64,000 bases of DNA from CAMLIZ01 sp036231905 (GCF_036231905.1 NZ_JAZARE010000004.1:62001-126000); one strand, 5' to 3'; shown: positions 25,775 through 36,831, numbered from the stretch's first letter. Translations and numbers: made by a program. Notes: generated by a model from the sequence alone, not told the origin.

Positions 25775-25802
25775 TTTTCAGCAGGGTGCTTTTGGCTACA
25801 AT
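25775..25802 (+). promoter_or_regulatory. Candidate sigma-70 promoter upstream of lepA
   Basis: TTTTCA (25775-25780) and TACAAT (25797-25802) are separated by 16 bp. Transcription would begin near 25809, directly at the first arm of the following hairpin. It is the best promoter candidate in this intergenic region. Confidence 0.5.
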
Positions 25803-25808
25803 GAAAGC

Positions 25809-25872
25809 CCAACAAGCAGTTGCCATACGTTTTGTTGGAAGGCGCGTCACCCATTCGACGTGCCTTTTTTTT
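25809..25872 (+). ncRNA. Candidate small RNA or lepA leader attenuator
   Basis: From the predicted start near 25809 the transcript would contain a perfect 7-bp hairpin (CCAACAA 25809-25815 with TTGTTGG 25832-25838, 16-nt loop), followed at once by a 10-bp terminator hairpin and a T-run ending at 25872. The product would be about 64 nt. Either it is a free small RNA, or it is a leader that cuts lepA-operon transcription unless the polymerase reads through; lepA starts 71 bp further on. No open reading frame of note and no match to an RNA family known to me. Rests on the promoter call and on pairing checked by eye. Confidence 0.45.
25839..25872 (+). terminator. Strong Rho-independent terminator before lepA
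   Basis: AAGGCGCGTC (25839-25848) pairs with GACGTGCCTT (25857-25866): ten base pairs with one G-U, an 8-nt loop, then six further T (25867-25872). This is the clearest intrinsic terminator in the window, and it lies upstream rather than downstream of an operon's genes. Confidence 0.8.
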
Positions 25873-25943
25873 ATCTGCGCCGCGGCCCTCTTGGAGGCCT
25901 TCGCATCGCACACCGCGATTGACTTTCGGCGCACGCTTGAGCC

Positions 25944-27751
<1,808 letters not shown>

Positions 27752-27752
<1 letters not shown>

Positions 27753-28717
27753 TGGGTGCACTCACCGGACTTCTGTACGCCTGCCTGGGCGTCTACCTCG
27801 GCGGCTGGTTCCTCGGCCACTGGGTCGGCAACTTCTCCCTGCTGCTGTTCCTGCTGACGCTGGTCACGCTGGGCTACTGGCTGGCCGAACGCTTCCACTT
27901 CAAGCCGGCGCGTGAGGCCGCGGCTGCGCGCTTGGAGCGCGAGGATGCCGACCGCCGCTCGTCGTTGGCGCGCAAGGGCATCGAGAAGGTGGATGGCAAC
28001 GTCGAGGAGGCCAAGCACCGCCTGCTGATGCAGCCGTGGTGGCTGGACTGGACGGCCGGGCTCTTCCCGGTGATCCTGGTGGTGTTCCTGCTGCGCTCGT
28101 TCCTGTTCGAGCCGTTCAAGATCCCCTCCGGCTCGATGATCCCGACGCTGGTGGTGGGCGACCTGATCCTCGTGAACAAATTCCACTACGGCATCCGCCT
28201 GCCGGTGATCAACAAGAAGATCGTCGCGAACAACGACCCCCAGCGTGGCGACGTGGTGGTGTTCCGCTATCCGATGGATACGCGGGTGGACTACATCAAG
28301 CGCGTGGTCGGCGTGCCGGGCGACGAGGTGAGCTACCTCAACAAGGAGCTCAAGATCAACGGCCAGCCGGTGCCCACGCGACGCCTGGGCGAGGAATACG
28401 ACGACGAGAGCATGGGCTACCGCCAGCGCTTTGCCGAGAAGCTGGGCCCGGTGGAACACCTGATCCAGCGCAAGCCCGACATGCAGCCGTTTTCCGGGCC
28501 GCACTACGACTTCAAGTTCAAGGACAACTGCCGCTACAGCGCCGAAGGCGCGGTCTGCAAGGTGCCGCCCGGCCATTACTTCGCCATGGGCGACAACCGT
28601 GACAACTCCGAGGATTCGCGCTACTGGGGCTTCGTGCCCGACGAGAACATCGTCGGCAAAGCCTTCTATGTGTGGATGAATTTCGGTAATCTCGGGCGCA
28701 TCGGCTCCTTCCAGTGA
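27752..28717 (+). CDS. lepB: Signal peptidase I
   Basis: 321 residues, inner membrane, cleaving signal peptides of exported proteins. Two membrane spans are visible (about 15-45 and 100-120). The catalytic dyad is Ser128 in IPSGSMIPTL and Lys183 in DYIKRVVGVPGD; the later GDNRDNSEDSR box is the conserved signature near the C terminus. Its start overlaps the lepA stop by one base (TAATG). The lepA-lepB pairing is widespread in proteobacteria. Confidence 0.96.
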
Positions 28718-28767
28718 GCCGCCCGGCATCAGCACCGACACAGGTGCGTTTCACAGGAAGAGGGCGC

Positions 28768-29136
28768 ATGCACGTTTGCCAAGTCCGTTCCCGGTTCCAG
28801 CGCGGCATTTCGCTGCTGGGCCTGATGTTCTGGGTCATCCTGATCGGGTTCACCGCGCTGGTCGCCATCAAGACCTTTCCGTCGGTGAACGAATACCTGA
28901 CCATCCAGCGCGCGGTGAGCCAGATCGCGCACAGCGGTGTGGGTACGGTGCAAGAAGTCCGCGCCGCCTTCGAAAAGCAGTCGCAGATCGAGTATTCGAT
29001 CAAGTCCATCACCGGCAAGGACCTCGAGATCACCAAGGACAACGACAAGATCGTCATCGGGTTCAAGTACGACAGCGAAGTGCAGTTGTACGGCCCGGTC
29101 TCCCTGCTGATCCACTACGAGGGCCGCTCCAAGTAA
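28768..29136 (+). CDS. DUF4845 membrane-anchored protein
   Basis: 122 residues. An N-terminal hydrophobic helix (ISLLGLMFWVILIGFTALVA, about 15-34) resembles a type IV pilin-like leader, and the rest is a small alpha/beta domain. DUF4845 proteins sit between lepB and rnc in many beta- and gammaproteobacteria; the function is unknown. The ATG at 28768 has AGGAAGAGGG upstream; a GTG at 28714, overlapping lepB, is possible but less likely. Confidence 0.8.
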   Translation: MHVCQVRSRFQRGISLLGLMFWVILIGFTALVAIKTFPSVNEYLTIQRAVSQIAHSGVGTVQEVRAAFEKQSQIEYSIKSITGKDLEITKDNDKIVIGFKYDSEVQLYGPVSLLIHYEGRSK

Positions 29137-29164
29137 CGGGCGCGCCCGTTGCTGCGCTGTCGCC

Positions 29165-29869
29165 ATGGACACCCGCCTCGATTCCCTGCAGCAGCGCCTG
29201 GGCCACCAGTTCGGCCAGGCCCGCCTGCTGACCCGCGCGCTCACGCACCGCAGCTTCGGCGCCGACCACAACGAGCGGCTGGAATTCCTGGGCGACGCGG
29301 TGCTGAGCCTGGCGGTGTCCAGCCTGCTCTACGAACGTTTTGCCGGCTCCGACGAAGGGGACCTCACCCGCGTGCGCGCGCACCTGGTGCGCGAGGACAG
29401 CCTGCACCGTGTGGCGCTGACGCTCGGCCTGCCGGACGTGCTCCGGCTGTCCGAGGGCGAGGCGCGTGGCGGCGGCGCCCAGCGGCCGTCCATCCTGGCC
29501 GATGCGGTGGAGGCGCTCATCGGCGCCACCTTCCTGGACGGCGGCTTCGAGCCGGCGCTGGCCGTGGTGCGGCGCCTGTTCGGCGAGATCATCGCCACCA
29601 CCGACATCGAAAGCTGGAGCAAGGACGCCAAGACCGAGCTCCAGGAATGGCTGCAGGCGCGCAAGCTGCCGGTGCCGGCCTACCGCATCGTCGCCACCCG
29701 CGGCCAGGCGCATGCCCAGACCTTCGAGGTGGAGTGCGCCGTGCCGGCGCTGCACCTGGCCGAGCAAGGCGAGGGCAAGTCCCGCCGCACTGCCGAGCAG
29801 GAGGCTGCGCGCCGCATGCTCGAGTCGCTGAAGGCCAGCGACAAGCCGGGCAGCCCCCTGCGGTCCTGA
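29165..29869 (+). CDS. rnc: Ribonuclease III
   Basis: 234 residues. Cleaves double-stranded RNA in rRNA and mRNA processing. The signature NERLEFLGDAVLSL (about 35-48) carries the metal-binding Glu and Asp residues, and the second acidic patch is ILADAVEALIGA. The C-terminal dsRNA-binding domain (about 155-226) ends in GEGKSRRTAEQEAARRML. era follows after 11 bp. Confidence 0.96.
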   Translation: MDTRLDSLQQRLGHQFGQARLLTRALTHRSFGADHNERLEFLGDAVLSLAVSSLLYERFAGSDEGDLTRVRAHLVREDSLHRVALTLGLPDVLRLSEGEARGGGAQRPSILADAVEALIGATFLDGGFEPALAVVRRLFGEIIATTDIESWSKDAKTELQEWLQARKLPVPAYRIVATRGQAHAQTFEVECAVPALHLAEQGEGKSRRTAEQEAARRMLESLKASDKPGSPLRS

Positions 29870-29880
29870 CCGCGTTCCCC

Positions 29881-30810
29881 ATGACCCCTGACCATCCCGC
29901 CGCCGCCGACCCTGCGGCCCCCTCGTCGCCAGCGCATCGCTGCGGGCTGGTGGCCATCGTGGGCCGGCCGAATGTGGGCAAGTCCACCCTGCTGAACGCG
30001 CTGGTCGGCCAGAAGGTCAGCATCACTTCGCGCAAGGCGCAGACCACGCGCCACCGCATCACCGGCATCCGCACGGTGGAAGAAGCCCAGTTCGTTTTTG
30101 TCGACACCCCCGGGTTCCAGACGCGCCATGGCAACCCGCTGAACCGCACCTTGAACCGCACGGTGCTGTCTTCGCTGAGCGACGTGGACGTGGTGCTGTT
30201 CGTCGTGGAGGCCGGCCGTTTCGGGCTGGACGATGCCAAGGTGCTGGCACTGCTGCCGGACGACAAGCCGGTCATCCTCATCGCCAACAAGCTGGACACG
30301 GTGCGTCGCCGCGCCGACCTGGCGCCCTGGCTCAAGAGCATGCAGGAGCGCCGCAACTTCAGCGAGTTCGTGCCGTTGCAGGCCACCAAGGACGCGGACG
30401 TCAAGCGCCTGCTCGGGATCATCAAGCCCTACCTGCCCGAGCAGGAGTGGTACTACGAGGAAGACGCGCTCACCGACCGCAGCGACCGCTTCCTCGCCAG
30501 CGAGCTGATCCGCGAGAAACTCTTCCGCCTCACCGGCGATGAGCTGCCCTACACCTCCACCGTGGTGATCGACAAGTTCGAGGAGGAGGGCAACCTGCGC
30601 CGCATCGCCGCCACCATCATCGTGGAGCGCGACGCGCACAAGGGCATGGTCATCGGCACCGGCGGCGAGCGCCTGCGCCGCATCGGCAGCGAGGCGCGCC
30701 AGGAACTCGAGACCTTGATGGACGCCAAGGTGTTCCTCGAACTGTGGGTCAAGGTCCGCTCCGGCTGGGCCGACAACGAAGAGCACCTGCGCGCCTACGG
30801 GTATGAGTAG
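29881..30810 (+). CDS. era: GTPase Era
   Basis: 309 residues. Era binds the 3' end of 16S rRNA and is needed for 30S maturation. GTPase motifs: GRPNVGKSTL, the switch region TTRHRITG, DTPGFQ and NKLD. The C-terminal KH domain (about 215-300) contains HKGMVIGTGGERLRRIG. A 20-residue Ala/Pro-rich N-terminal extension precedes the G domain. It overlaps recO by 8 bp. Confidence 0.96.
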   Translation: MTPDHPAAADPAAPSSPAHRCGLVAIVGRPNVGKSTLLNALVGQKVSITSRKAQTTRHRITGIRTVEEAQFVFVDTPGFQTRHGNPLNRTLNRTVLSSLSDVDVVLFVVEAGRFGLDDAKVLALLPDDKPVILIANKLDTVRRRADLAPWLKSMQERRNFSEFVPLQATKDADVKRLLGIIKPYLPEQEWYYEEDALTDRSDRFLASELIREKLFRLTGDELPYTSTVVIDKFEEEGNLRRIAATIIVERDAHKGMVIGTGGERLRRIGSEARQELETLMDAKVFLELWVKVRSGWADNEEHLRAYGYE

Positions 30811-31567
30811 ACGCGCCGCGCAGGCGCAAGCCGCCTACGTGCTGCACCGCTACGACTGGAGCGAAACCAGTCTGATCCTCGACCTGTTCACCCGCGACCT
30901 GGGTCGTGTCACGGTCGCCGCCAAGGGCGCGAAGCGGCCGTATTCGCAGCTGCGCCCGGTGCTGCTGCCCTTCCAGCGCCTCAACGTGAGCTTCGGCCGC
31001 AGCACCGGCGAGGATGCCGCCGAGGTGCAGACTTTGCGCCAGGCCGAGTGGGCGGGCGGCGCACCCATGCTGTCGGGGGCCTCGCTGTTCTCCGGCTTCT
31101 ACCTCAACGAGCTGCTGATGAAGCTGCTGGCCCGCCATGACGCCCATGCGCAGCTGTTCGACGCCTATGCCGACAGCCTGCCTGCGCTGGCCACCGGCGG
31201 GGACGTGGAACAAGCCGGCTTGCGGGCTTTCGAGCTGGTGCTGCTGCGCGAGCTGGGCCTGCTGCCCGACCTGAGCACCACCACGCTGGGTGGCAACGAG
31301 CTGGATCCCGAACGCCTCTATGCCTTGCGCCCTGAGGTCGGCGTGGCCCTGCTGCGCGACCCGGATGACCCGGGCTGCAGCGGTGCCGCCTTCACCGCCT
31401 TGCAGGCTGCGCTGCAGCACGGCAGCATCCCCGCCTTGCAGGCGCGCTGCCTGCCGGTGCTGCCCGTGCTGCGGCCGCAGCTGCGCAGCCTGCTTCACTA
31501 TCATCTGGGCTCGCCGCAGCTGCGCACGCGCCAGGTGATGCTGGACGTGCAGCGCCTGCTCGACTGA
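30803..31567 (+). CDS. recO: DNA repair protein RecO
   Basis: 254 residues. RecO anneals single strands and loads RecA with RecR in gap repair. The N-terminal OB fold (YVLHRYDWSETSLILDLFTRD, AAKGAKRPYSQLRPVL) and the helical C-terminal domain (LFSGFYLNELLMKLLARHD) match the family. The zinc-finger cysteines of some RecO proteins are absent. The rnc-era-recO-pdxJ-acpS order is conserved across proteobacteria. Confidence 0.92.
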   Translation: MSRRAAQAQAAYVLHRYDWSETSLILDLFTRDLGRVTVAAKGAKRPYSQLRPVLLPFQRLNVSFGRSTGEDAAEVQTLRQAEWAGGAPMLSGASLFSGFYLNELLMKLLARHDAHAQLFDAYADSLPALATGGDVEQAGLRAFELVLLRELGLLPDLSTTTLGGNELDPERLYALRPEVGVALLRDPDDPGCSGAAFTALQAALQHGSIPALQARCLPVLPVLRPQLRSLLHYHLGSPQLRTRQVMLDVQRLLD

Positions 31568-31586
31568 CCCTTCGCCATTGCTCCCG

Positions 31587-32369
31587 ATGAACCCCCTGGT
31601 CGCACCCGAGCCTTCCGCCCATGGCGGCCGCACCGCGCTGTCGGTCAACCTCAACAAGGTGGCCTTGCTGCGCAACACCCGCCACCTGGGCATTCCTAGC
31701 GTCACGCGGGCCGCGCTGCAGGTGCTGGAGGCCGGCGCCCAGGGCATCACGGTGCATCCGCGGCCCGACGAGCGCCACATCCGCGCACAAGACGTGCATG
31801 AGCTGGCCGATCTGCTGAAGGCCTGGCCGCACATCGAGTTCAACATCGAAGGCAACCCCTTCCACAACCTGATGGACTTCGTGCGCAGCGTGCGGCCGCA
31901 CCAGTGCACGTTCGTGCCGGACACCGTGGGCCAGTTCACCTCCGACCACGGCTGGAGCTTTCCTGCGGATGCCGAGCGCCTGCGGCCGGTGATCGCTGAA
32001 GCGAAGGCGCTCGGGGTGCGGGTCAGCCTGTTCATGGACCCGGTTCCCCAGGCCATGCGTGCGGTGCGCGAGCTGGGCGCTGACCGGGTGGAGCTGTACA
32101 CCGAAACTTATGCCAGCGCGCACGGCACGCCGCAGCAGGACGAGGTGCTGCGGCGCTTCACCAGGACGGCGGAAGCAGCGCTCGCCGTGGGCCTGGGGGT
32201 GAACGCCGGCCATGACCTCAACCGCGACAACCTCACTGACTTCCTGCGCGCAGTGCCCGGTGTGCAGGAGGTGTCCATCGGCCATGCGCTGATCGCCGAC
32301 GCGTTGGAGCTGGGTTACACCGAGACCGTGCGCGACTACCAGCGCTGCATCCAGCGGGCGTTTGCATGA
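31587..32369 (+). CDS. pdxJ: Pyridoxine 5'-phosphate synthase
   Basis: 260 residues of a TIM barrel that condenses 1-deoxyxylulose 5-phosphate with 3-amino-2-oxopropyl phosphate to pyridoxine 5'-phosphate. Signatures: LSVNLNKVALLRNTR, GITVHPRPDERHI (catalytic His and Arg), FNIEGNP and LGVNAGHDLN. PdxA, which makes the second substrate, is encoded at 57.0 kb in the same window. The ATG at 31587 is preferred over a TTG at 31578. Confidence 0.95.
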   Translation: MNPLVAPEPSAHGGRTALSVNLNKVALLRNTRHLGIPSVTRAALQVLEAGAQGITVHPRPDERHIRAQDVHELADLLKAWPHIEFNIEGNPFHNLMDFVRSVRPHQCTFVPDTVGQFTSDHGWSFPADAERLRPVIAEAKALGVRVSLFMDPVPQAMRAVRELGADRVELYTETYASAHGTPQQDEVLRRFTRTAEAALAVGLGVNAGHDLNRDNLTDFLRAVPGVQEVSIGHALIADALELGYTETVRDYQRCIQRAFA

Positions 32370-32767
32370 TCCTGGGCATCGGCACCGACATCTGCGACGT
32401 GCGCCGCATCGAGGCCACCCTGGCGCGCAAGGGTGATCGCTTCGCCGAGAAGGTGCTGGGGCCCAACGAGATGAAGGTCTTTCACTTCCGCCGTGCCAAG
32501 GTGGAGTCCCGCGGCGTGCGCTACCTGGCCACGCGGTTCTCTGCCAAGGAGGCCTTCTCCAAGGCCATCGGCACCGGCATCCGCATGCCGATGACCTGGC
32601 GCAGCTGCGAGATCCTCAACCTGCCCAGCGGCCAGCCGTACATCCAGCTGCACGGCGCGCTGGCCGACTGGTTCAAGGCGCGCGGATTGCAGGCGCACGT
32701 GACGGTCACCGACGAATCCGACTATGCGGCCTCCTTCGTGGTGGTCGAAACAACCCACACCCCATGA
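32366..32767 (+). CDS. acpS: Holo-ACP synthase
   Basis: 133 residues. Transfers 4'-phosphopantetheine from CoA to Ser37 of AcpP. The metal and substrate motifs ILGIGTDICDVRRIE at the N terminus and FSAKEAFSKAIGTGI near residue 60 are intact. It overlaps pdxJ and nagZ by 4 bp each. Confidence 0.95.
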   Translation: MILGIGTDICDVRRIEATLARKGDRFAEKVLGPNEMKVFHFRRAKVESRGVRYLATRFSAKEAFSKAIGTGIRMPMTWRSCEILNLPSGQPYIQLHGALADWFKARGLQAHVTVTDESDYAASFVVVETTHTP

Positions 32768-33813
32768 GCATTCACGCCCCGGTCATCCTCGACATCGCCG
32801 GCCAGGAGCTCAACGCCGACGACAGGCGGCGCCTGCAGCATCCGCTCACCGGCGGCATCATCTTCTTCACCCGCAACTGGAAGGACAGGCGCCAGCTCAC
32901 CCAGGTGTGCGCCGAGGTCAAGTCCATCCGTCCCGACGCGCTGATCACGGTGGACCATGAAGGCGGGCGGGTGCAGCGTTTCCGCACCGACGGCTTCACC
33001 CACCTGCCCGCGATGCGGGCCTTCGGCGAGCTCTGGATGCAGGACGCGATGAGGGCAGTGGATGCGGCCACCGCGGCCGGCTACGTGCTGGGCTCGGAGC
33101 TGCGCGCCTGCGGCGTGGAGCTCAGCTGGACCCCGGTGGTGGACCTGGACCACGGCCGCAGCGAGGTGGTGGGCGACCGCGCCTTCCACCGCGACCCGCG
33201 CGTGGTGAGCATCCTCGCGCAAAGCCTGATGCTCGGGCTGCTGCGCGCTGGCATGAACAACTGCGGCAAGCACTTTCCCGCCCACGGTTATGCAGTGGCC
33301 GATTCGCACGTGGCGCGAGCCGTGGACGACCGCGCGCTGGAGGAGATCCTGGCGGAGGACGCCATGCCTTACGACTGGCTGTCCACTGCGCTCACCTGCG
33401 TGATGCCGGCCCATGTGACCTTCCCGCAGGTGGACGAGATGCCGGCCGGTTTTTCATCCCGCTGGCTCAAGGACATGCTGCGAGGCCGCTATGGTTTCAC
33501 CGGCGCGATCTGCTGCGACGACCTCAGCATGGAAGGCGCGCGTGTGGCCGGCAGCCCGGTGGAAGGCGGCATCGCTGCGCTGAACGCCGGCTGCGACCTG
33601 GTGCTGCTGTGCAACCAGTCCAAGGTGGACGGTGGCCGGCCGGTGGACGAGCTGCTCGACGGCCTGCAGGCCGCCCTGGAGCAGGGCCGCTGGCAGGCCG
33701 ACGAGCTGAGCGAACAGCGCCGGCTCGACCTGCTGCCGCAGACCGCGCCCCTGCCGTGGGACGAGCTGATGCACTACGCGCCGTACCAGCACGCGCTCGA
33801 ACGCCTGCCTTGA
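32764..33813 (+). CDS. nagZ: Beta-N-acetylhexosaminidase NagZ
   Basis: 349 residues of a GH3 cytoplasmic enzyme that removes GlcNAc from muropeptides during cell-wall recycling. The N-terminal segment LTGGIIFFTRNW, the loop DHEGGRVQRFR, the catalytic His/Asp loop KHFPAHGYAVADSH and the nucleophile region CCDDLSMEGA are present. It is the last gene of the lepA operon and is followed by a clear terminator. Confidence 0.94.
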   Translation: MSIHAPVILDIAGQELNADDRRRLQHPLTGGIIFFTRNWKDRRQLTQVCAEVKSIRPDALITVDHEGGRVQRFRTDGFTHLPAMRAFGELWMQDAMRAVDAATAAGYVLGSELRACGVELSWTPVVDLDHGRSEVVGDRAFHRDPRVVSILAQSLMLGLLRAGMNNCGKHFPAHGYAVADSHVARAVDDRALEEILAEDAMPYDWLSTALTCVMPAHVTFPQVDEMPAGFSSRWLKDMLRGRYGFTGAICCDDLSMEGARVAGSPVEGGIAALNAGCDLVLLCNQSKVDGGRPVDELLDGLQAALEQGRWQADELSEQRRLDLLPQTAPLPWDELMHYAPYQHALERLP

Positions 33814-33846
33814 GCGAGCGGGGCGCTTCGGCGCGAGCGTCCATGA

Positions 33847-33881
33847 AAAAGCCGCCGGGGCCTGATGCCGCGGCGGCTTTT
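33847..33881. terminator. Bidirectional terminator between nagZ and rne
   Basis: AAAAGCCGCCG (33847-33857) pairs exactly with CGGCGGCTTTT (33871-33881), an 11-bp stem with a 13-nt loop. The A-run and T-run flank it on opposite sides, so it can end transcripts from both the nagZ operon and convergent rne. Confidence 0.85.
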
Positions 33882-33900
33882 CCTTTGGGGCCTGAGCAGA

Positions 33901-36831
33901 TTACTGACGCGCTTCCGTTTCGAACGGCAGGCGCACCTGCGACAGGTCCTTGCGCGTTTCCACCAGCACCAGCGGGCCTTCGTCCAGCTGCACCACTGGC
34001 GGCCGTTCACGCGGCACGTGGATGGGCCGCGGCTCGTTGGCCATGGCTTCCTGGACCGATCGCACCTTGTCGGCGTCGGAGTTCACCCATTCCAGGCCGG
34101 CTGCGCGCGCCACGTCGGCCAGCTGGTCGGTGGGCAGGATGAACGGTTCCACCACCACCGGGGCAGGCGCCTCGGCGACGACGGCCACGGGCTGCGGCGC
34201 GGGTGCGGGTGCCGGCACAAAGGCCGGCGCGGCGGCTGCGGGCGTCTCTGCCAGCATGGCCGCTGGCGGCGCGTCGGCAGCAAACGGTTCAGCTTCGAAG
34301 CGGTGGTCCGTTGCCGGTTGGCCGGCCTCGAGCTCCTGACGCTCACGGCGGTTGCGATCGCGGCCGCGGCCGCGGCGCTGGCGGCCGTCCTCGCGGTCGG
34401 CGACAGCTTCGCCATCCACCGAGGCTGAGTCCGGTGCGGCCTCGGCCACCGGAGCTTCGACATCGGGGTCCACGCCCTGGCTGGTCGCTTCCGGTGCACC
34501 GGCTTCGCGCGCCTCGTCGCGATCGCGGCCACGGCCACCCCGACGGCGGCGGCGGCTGCGTTCGCGATCCTGGCCCTCGGCGCCTTCGGCGGAGGTTTCA
34601 CCTGGCGTGGTGTCCACAAAGCCCGGCACCACGGGTGTCGCCGTGTCCAGCTCGGCCACCGTCTCCGCGCGGCGCGGTTCACGCTCGCCGCCACGCTGGC
34701 CACGGCGTCCTTCGCCACGGCCTTCCCGGCGCTCATGCGCGGTCTCGCGCGGCTCGGCGCCGGTCATCGGCTCCAGTGCCTTGCTGGCCTCGATGGCTTC
34801 CGGACTGCGTTCGCCCCGGCGGCCGCCCCGGCCACCGCGGTTGTCGTCGCGGCCTTCACGGCGCGGCTCGTCGGCACGTTGCTGTGCACCGCGGCTTTCG
34901 GCCTGGCGCTCGCCGCCCCGATGGCCGTCACGATCACGGTCGCGGCCACCGCGGCCACCGCGATCGTTGCGTCCACCCCGCCCGCCGCGGTCACCGCGGC
35001 CTTCCCGGCGTTCGCCAGCCGCCGGTGTGGCGACCGCGGGCGCTGCCACCGCCGGTGCGGGTACCGGGGCCGCTGCCGGCTCGGCGCCGAACAGTTTCTT
35101 GATCCAGCCGAAGAAGCCACCGCCTGCGGGCGCTGCCACCGGCGCGGGCACAGGAGCCAGGGCCACGGGCGCCGGCGCGGGAGCGACCACCACCGGTGCC
35201 GGCTCGGGCTTGGGTTCCGGTTTGGGCGCGGGCTGCTCGGGCAGGATGCCCTTGAGCACCGGCTCCTGCTTGGGCTTTGTTTTCTCACGCCGCGTGATGC
35301 CGACCTCTTCGTCCGGCTCCTCGATCATCGTGTAGCTGGCTTGCAGGCCTTCCAGGCGCGGATCGTCGTGGCGCAGGCGCTCCAGCTTGTAGTTGGGCGT
35401 GTCCAGGTGCTTGTTGGGCACCAGCAGCACGGTCACGCGCTGCTTGAGCTCGATCTTGGTGATCTCGGTGCGCTTCTCGTTGAGCAGGAAGGAGGTCACT
35501 TCCACCGGCACCTGCACATGCACGGCGGCGGTGTTTTCCTTCATCGACTCTTCCTGCACCATGCGCAGGATCTGCAGCGCGGAGCTCTCGGTGTCGCGGA
35601 TGTGGCCGGTGCCGTTGCAGCGCGGGCAGGTGATGTGGCTGCCTTCGCTCAACGCCGGGCGCAGGCGCTGGCGGCTCAGCTCGAGCAGGCCGAATTTCGA
35701 GATGGACGACAGCTGCACGCGGGCGCGGTCGTAGCGCAGCGCTTCGCGCAGGCGCTGTTCCACCTCGCGGCGGTTCTTGCTCTCCTCCATGTCGATGAAG
35801 TCGACCACGATCAGACCGCCCAGGTCGCGCAGTCGCATCTGGCGCGCGATCTCGTCGGCGGCTTCCAGGTTGGTGCGGGTGGCGGTTTCCTCGATGTCGC
35901 CGCCGCGGGTGGCGCGGGCGGAGTTGACGTCGATGGACACCAGCGCCTCGGTGTGGTCGATCACGATGGCGCCGCCGGAAGGCAGGTTCACCGTGCGCGA
36001 GAAGGCGGTCTCGATCTGGTGCTCGATCTGGAACCGGCTGAACAGCGGCGCGTCGTCGCGGTAGCGCTTCACGCGATTGGCCGTTTCCGGCATCACGTGG
36101 TTCATGAACTGCATCGCCTGATCGAAGATGTCGTCGGTGTCGATCAGGATCTCGCCGATGTCGGCGGTGAAGTAGTCGCGGATCGCACGGATCACGAGCG
36201 ACGACTCCTGGTAGATCAGGTAGGCGCCCTTGCCGGCCTTGGACGCGTCATCGATCGCGGTCCAGAGCTTGAGCATGTAGTTCAGGTCCCACTGCAGCTC
36301 GGCCACCGAGCGGCCGATGCCGGCGGTGCGGGCGATCAGGCTCATGCCCTTGGGGTACTCGAGCTGGTCCAGCGCGTCCTTGAGTTCCTCGCGGTCCTCG
36401 CCCTCGATGCGCCGGCTCACGCCGCCGCCGCGCGGGTTGTTGGGCATCAGCACCAGGTAGCGGCCAGCCAGCGACACGAAGGTGGTGAGCGCCGCACCCT
36501 TGTTGCCGCGCTCTTCCTTTTCCACCTGGACCAGCAGTTCCTGGCCCTCCTTGATGACGTCGCTGATCTTCGCGGAGCGCACGTCGGCGCCTTCCTTGAA
36601 GTAGGTGCGCGAGATTTCCTTGAACGGCAGGAAGCCGTGGCGGTCCTCGCCGTAGTCGACGAAACACGCCTCGAGCGAAGGCTCGACGCGGGTGACCACC
36701 GCCTTGTAGATATTGCCTTTGCGTTGCTCGCGGCCTTCGATTTCGGTTTCGAAGTCGAGCAGCTTCTGCCCATCGACGATGGCCAGGCGACGCTCTTCCT
36801 GCTGCGTCGCATTGATCAGCATGCGTTTCAT
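33901..36831 (-). CDS. rne: Ribonuclease E
   Basis: 976 residues. The N-terminal half is the catalytic region: S1 domain (about 35-120, with NIYKAVVTRVEPSLEACFV and GFLPFKEIS), 5'-sensor and DNase I-like parts with the acidic sites VSIDVNSAR and VVDFIDMEE, and the Zn-link CPRCNGTG that joins the subunits. The C-terminal half is disordered, Pro/Ala-rich and then Arg/Gly-rich (repeated RGGRG), the scaffold for a degradosome and RNA binding. The ATG at 36831 follows GAGGAG by 5 bp; a GTG two codons upstream overlaps that site. It degrades mRNA and processes rRNA. Confidence 0.95.
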   Translation of the reverse strand: MKRMLINATQQEERRLAIVDGQKLLDFETEIEGREQRKGNIYKAVVTRVEPSLEACFVDYGEDRHGFLPFKEISRTYFKEGADVRSAKISDVIKEGQELLVQVEKEERGNKGAALTTFVSLAGRYLVLMPNNPRGGGVSRRIEGEDREELKDALDQLEYPKGMSLIARTAGIGRSVAELQWDLNYMLKLWTAIDDASKAGKGAYLIYQESSLVIRAIRDYFTADIGEILIDTDDIFDQAMQFMNHVMPETANRVKRYRDDAPLFSRFQIEHQIETAFSRTVNLPSGGAIVIDHTEALVSIDVNSARATRGGDIEETATRTNLEAADEIARQMRLRDLGGLIVVDFIDMEESKNRREVEQRLREALRYDRARVQLSSISKFGLLELSRQRLRPALSEGSHITCPRCNGTGHIRDTESSALQILRMVQEESMKENTAAVHVQVPVEVTSFLLNEKRTEITKIELKQRVTVLLVPNKHLDTPNYKLERLRHDDPRLEGLQASYTMIEEPDEEVGITRREKTKPKQEPVLKGILPEQPAPKPEPKPEPAPVVVAPAPAPVALAPVPAPVAAPAGGGFFGWIKKLFGAEPAAAPVPAPAVAAPAVATPAAGERREGRGDRGGRGGRNDRGGRGGRDRDRDGHRGGERQAESRGAQQRADEPRREGRDDNRGGRGGRRGERSPEAIEASKALEPMTGAEPRETAHERREGRGEGRRGQRGGEREPRRAETVAELDTATPVVPGFVDTTPGETSAEGAEGQDRERSRRRRRGGRGRDRDEAREAGAPEATSQGVDPDVEAPVAEAAPDSASVDGEAVADREDGRQRRGRGRDRNRRERQELEAGQPATDHRFEAEPFAADAPPAAMLAETPAAAAPAFVPAPAPAPQPVAVVAEAPAPVVVEPFILPTDQLADVARAAGLEWVNSDADKVRSVQEAMANEPRPIHVPRERPPVVQLDEGPLVLVETRKDLSQVRLPFETEARQ

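Larger units (their letters stand above)
25471..25943. other. Intergenic region mucD-lepA with several signals
   Basis: 473 bp without a credible gene. It holds, from left to right, a perfect 9-bp inverted repeat, a cluster of DnaA-box-like heptamers, a promoter, and two consecutive hairpins of which the second ends in a T-run. These are listed separately. It is less GC-rich than the genes around it. The last 70 bp before lepA show a GC hairpin (GGCC...GGCC, about 25883-25899) and no convincing promoter. Confidence 0.8.

Noticed and set aside
25681..25943. A replication origin
   Set aside because: DnaA-box-like motifs are present, but no AT-rich unwinding element and no dnaA, dnaN, gyrB or parAB genes are nearby.
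29149..29880. N-terminal extension of era reaching back through rnc in another frame
   Set aside because: The Era family begins near the ATG at 29881; the extension is Pro/Arg-rich and overlaps all of rnc.
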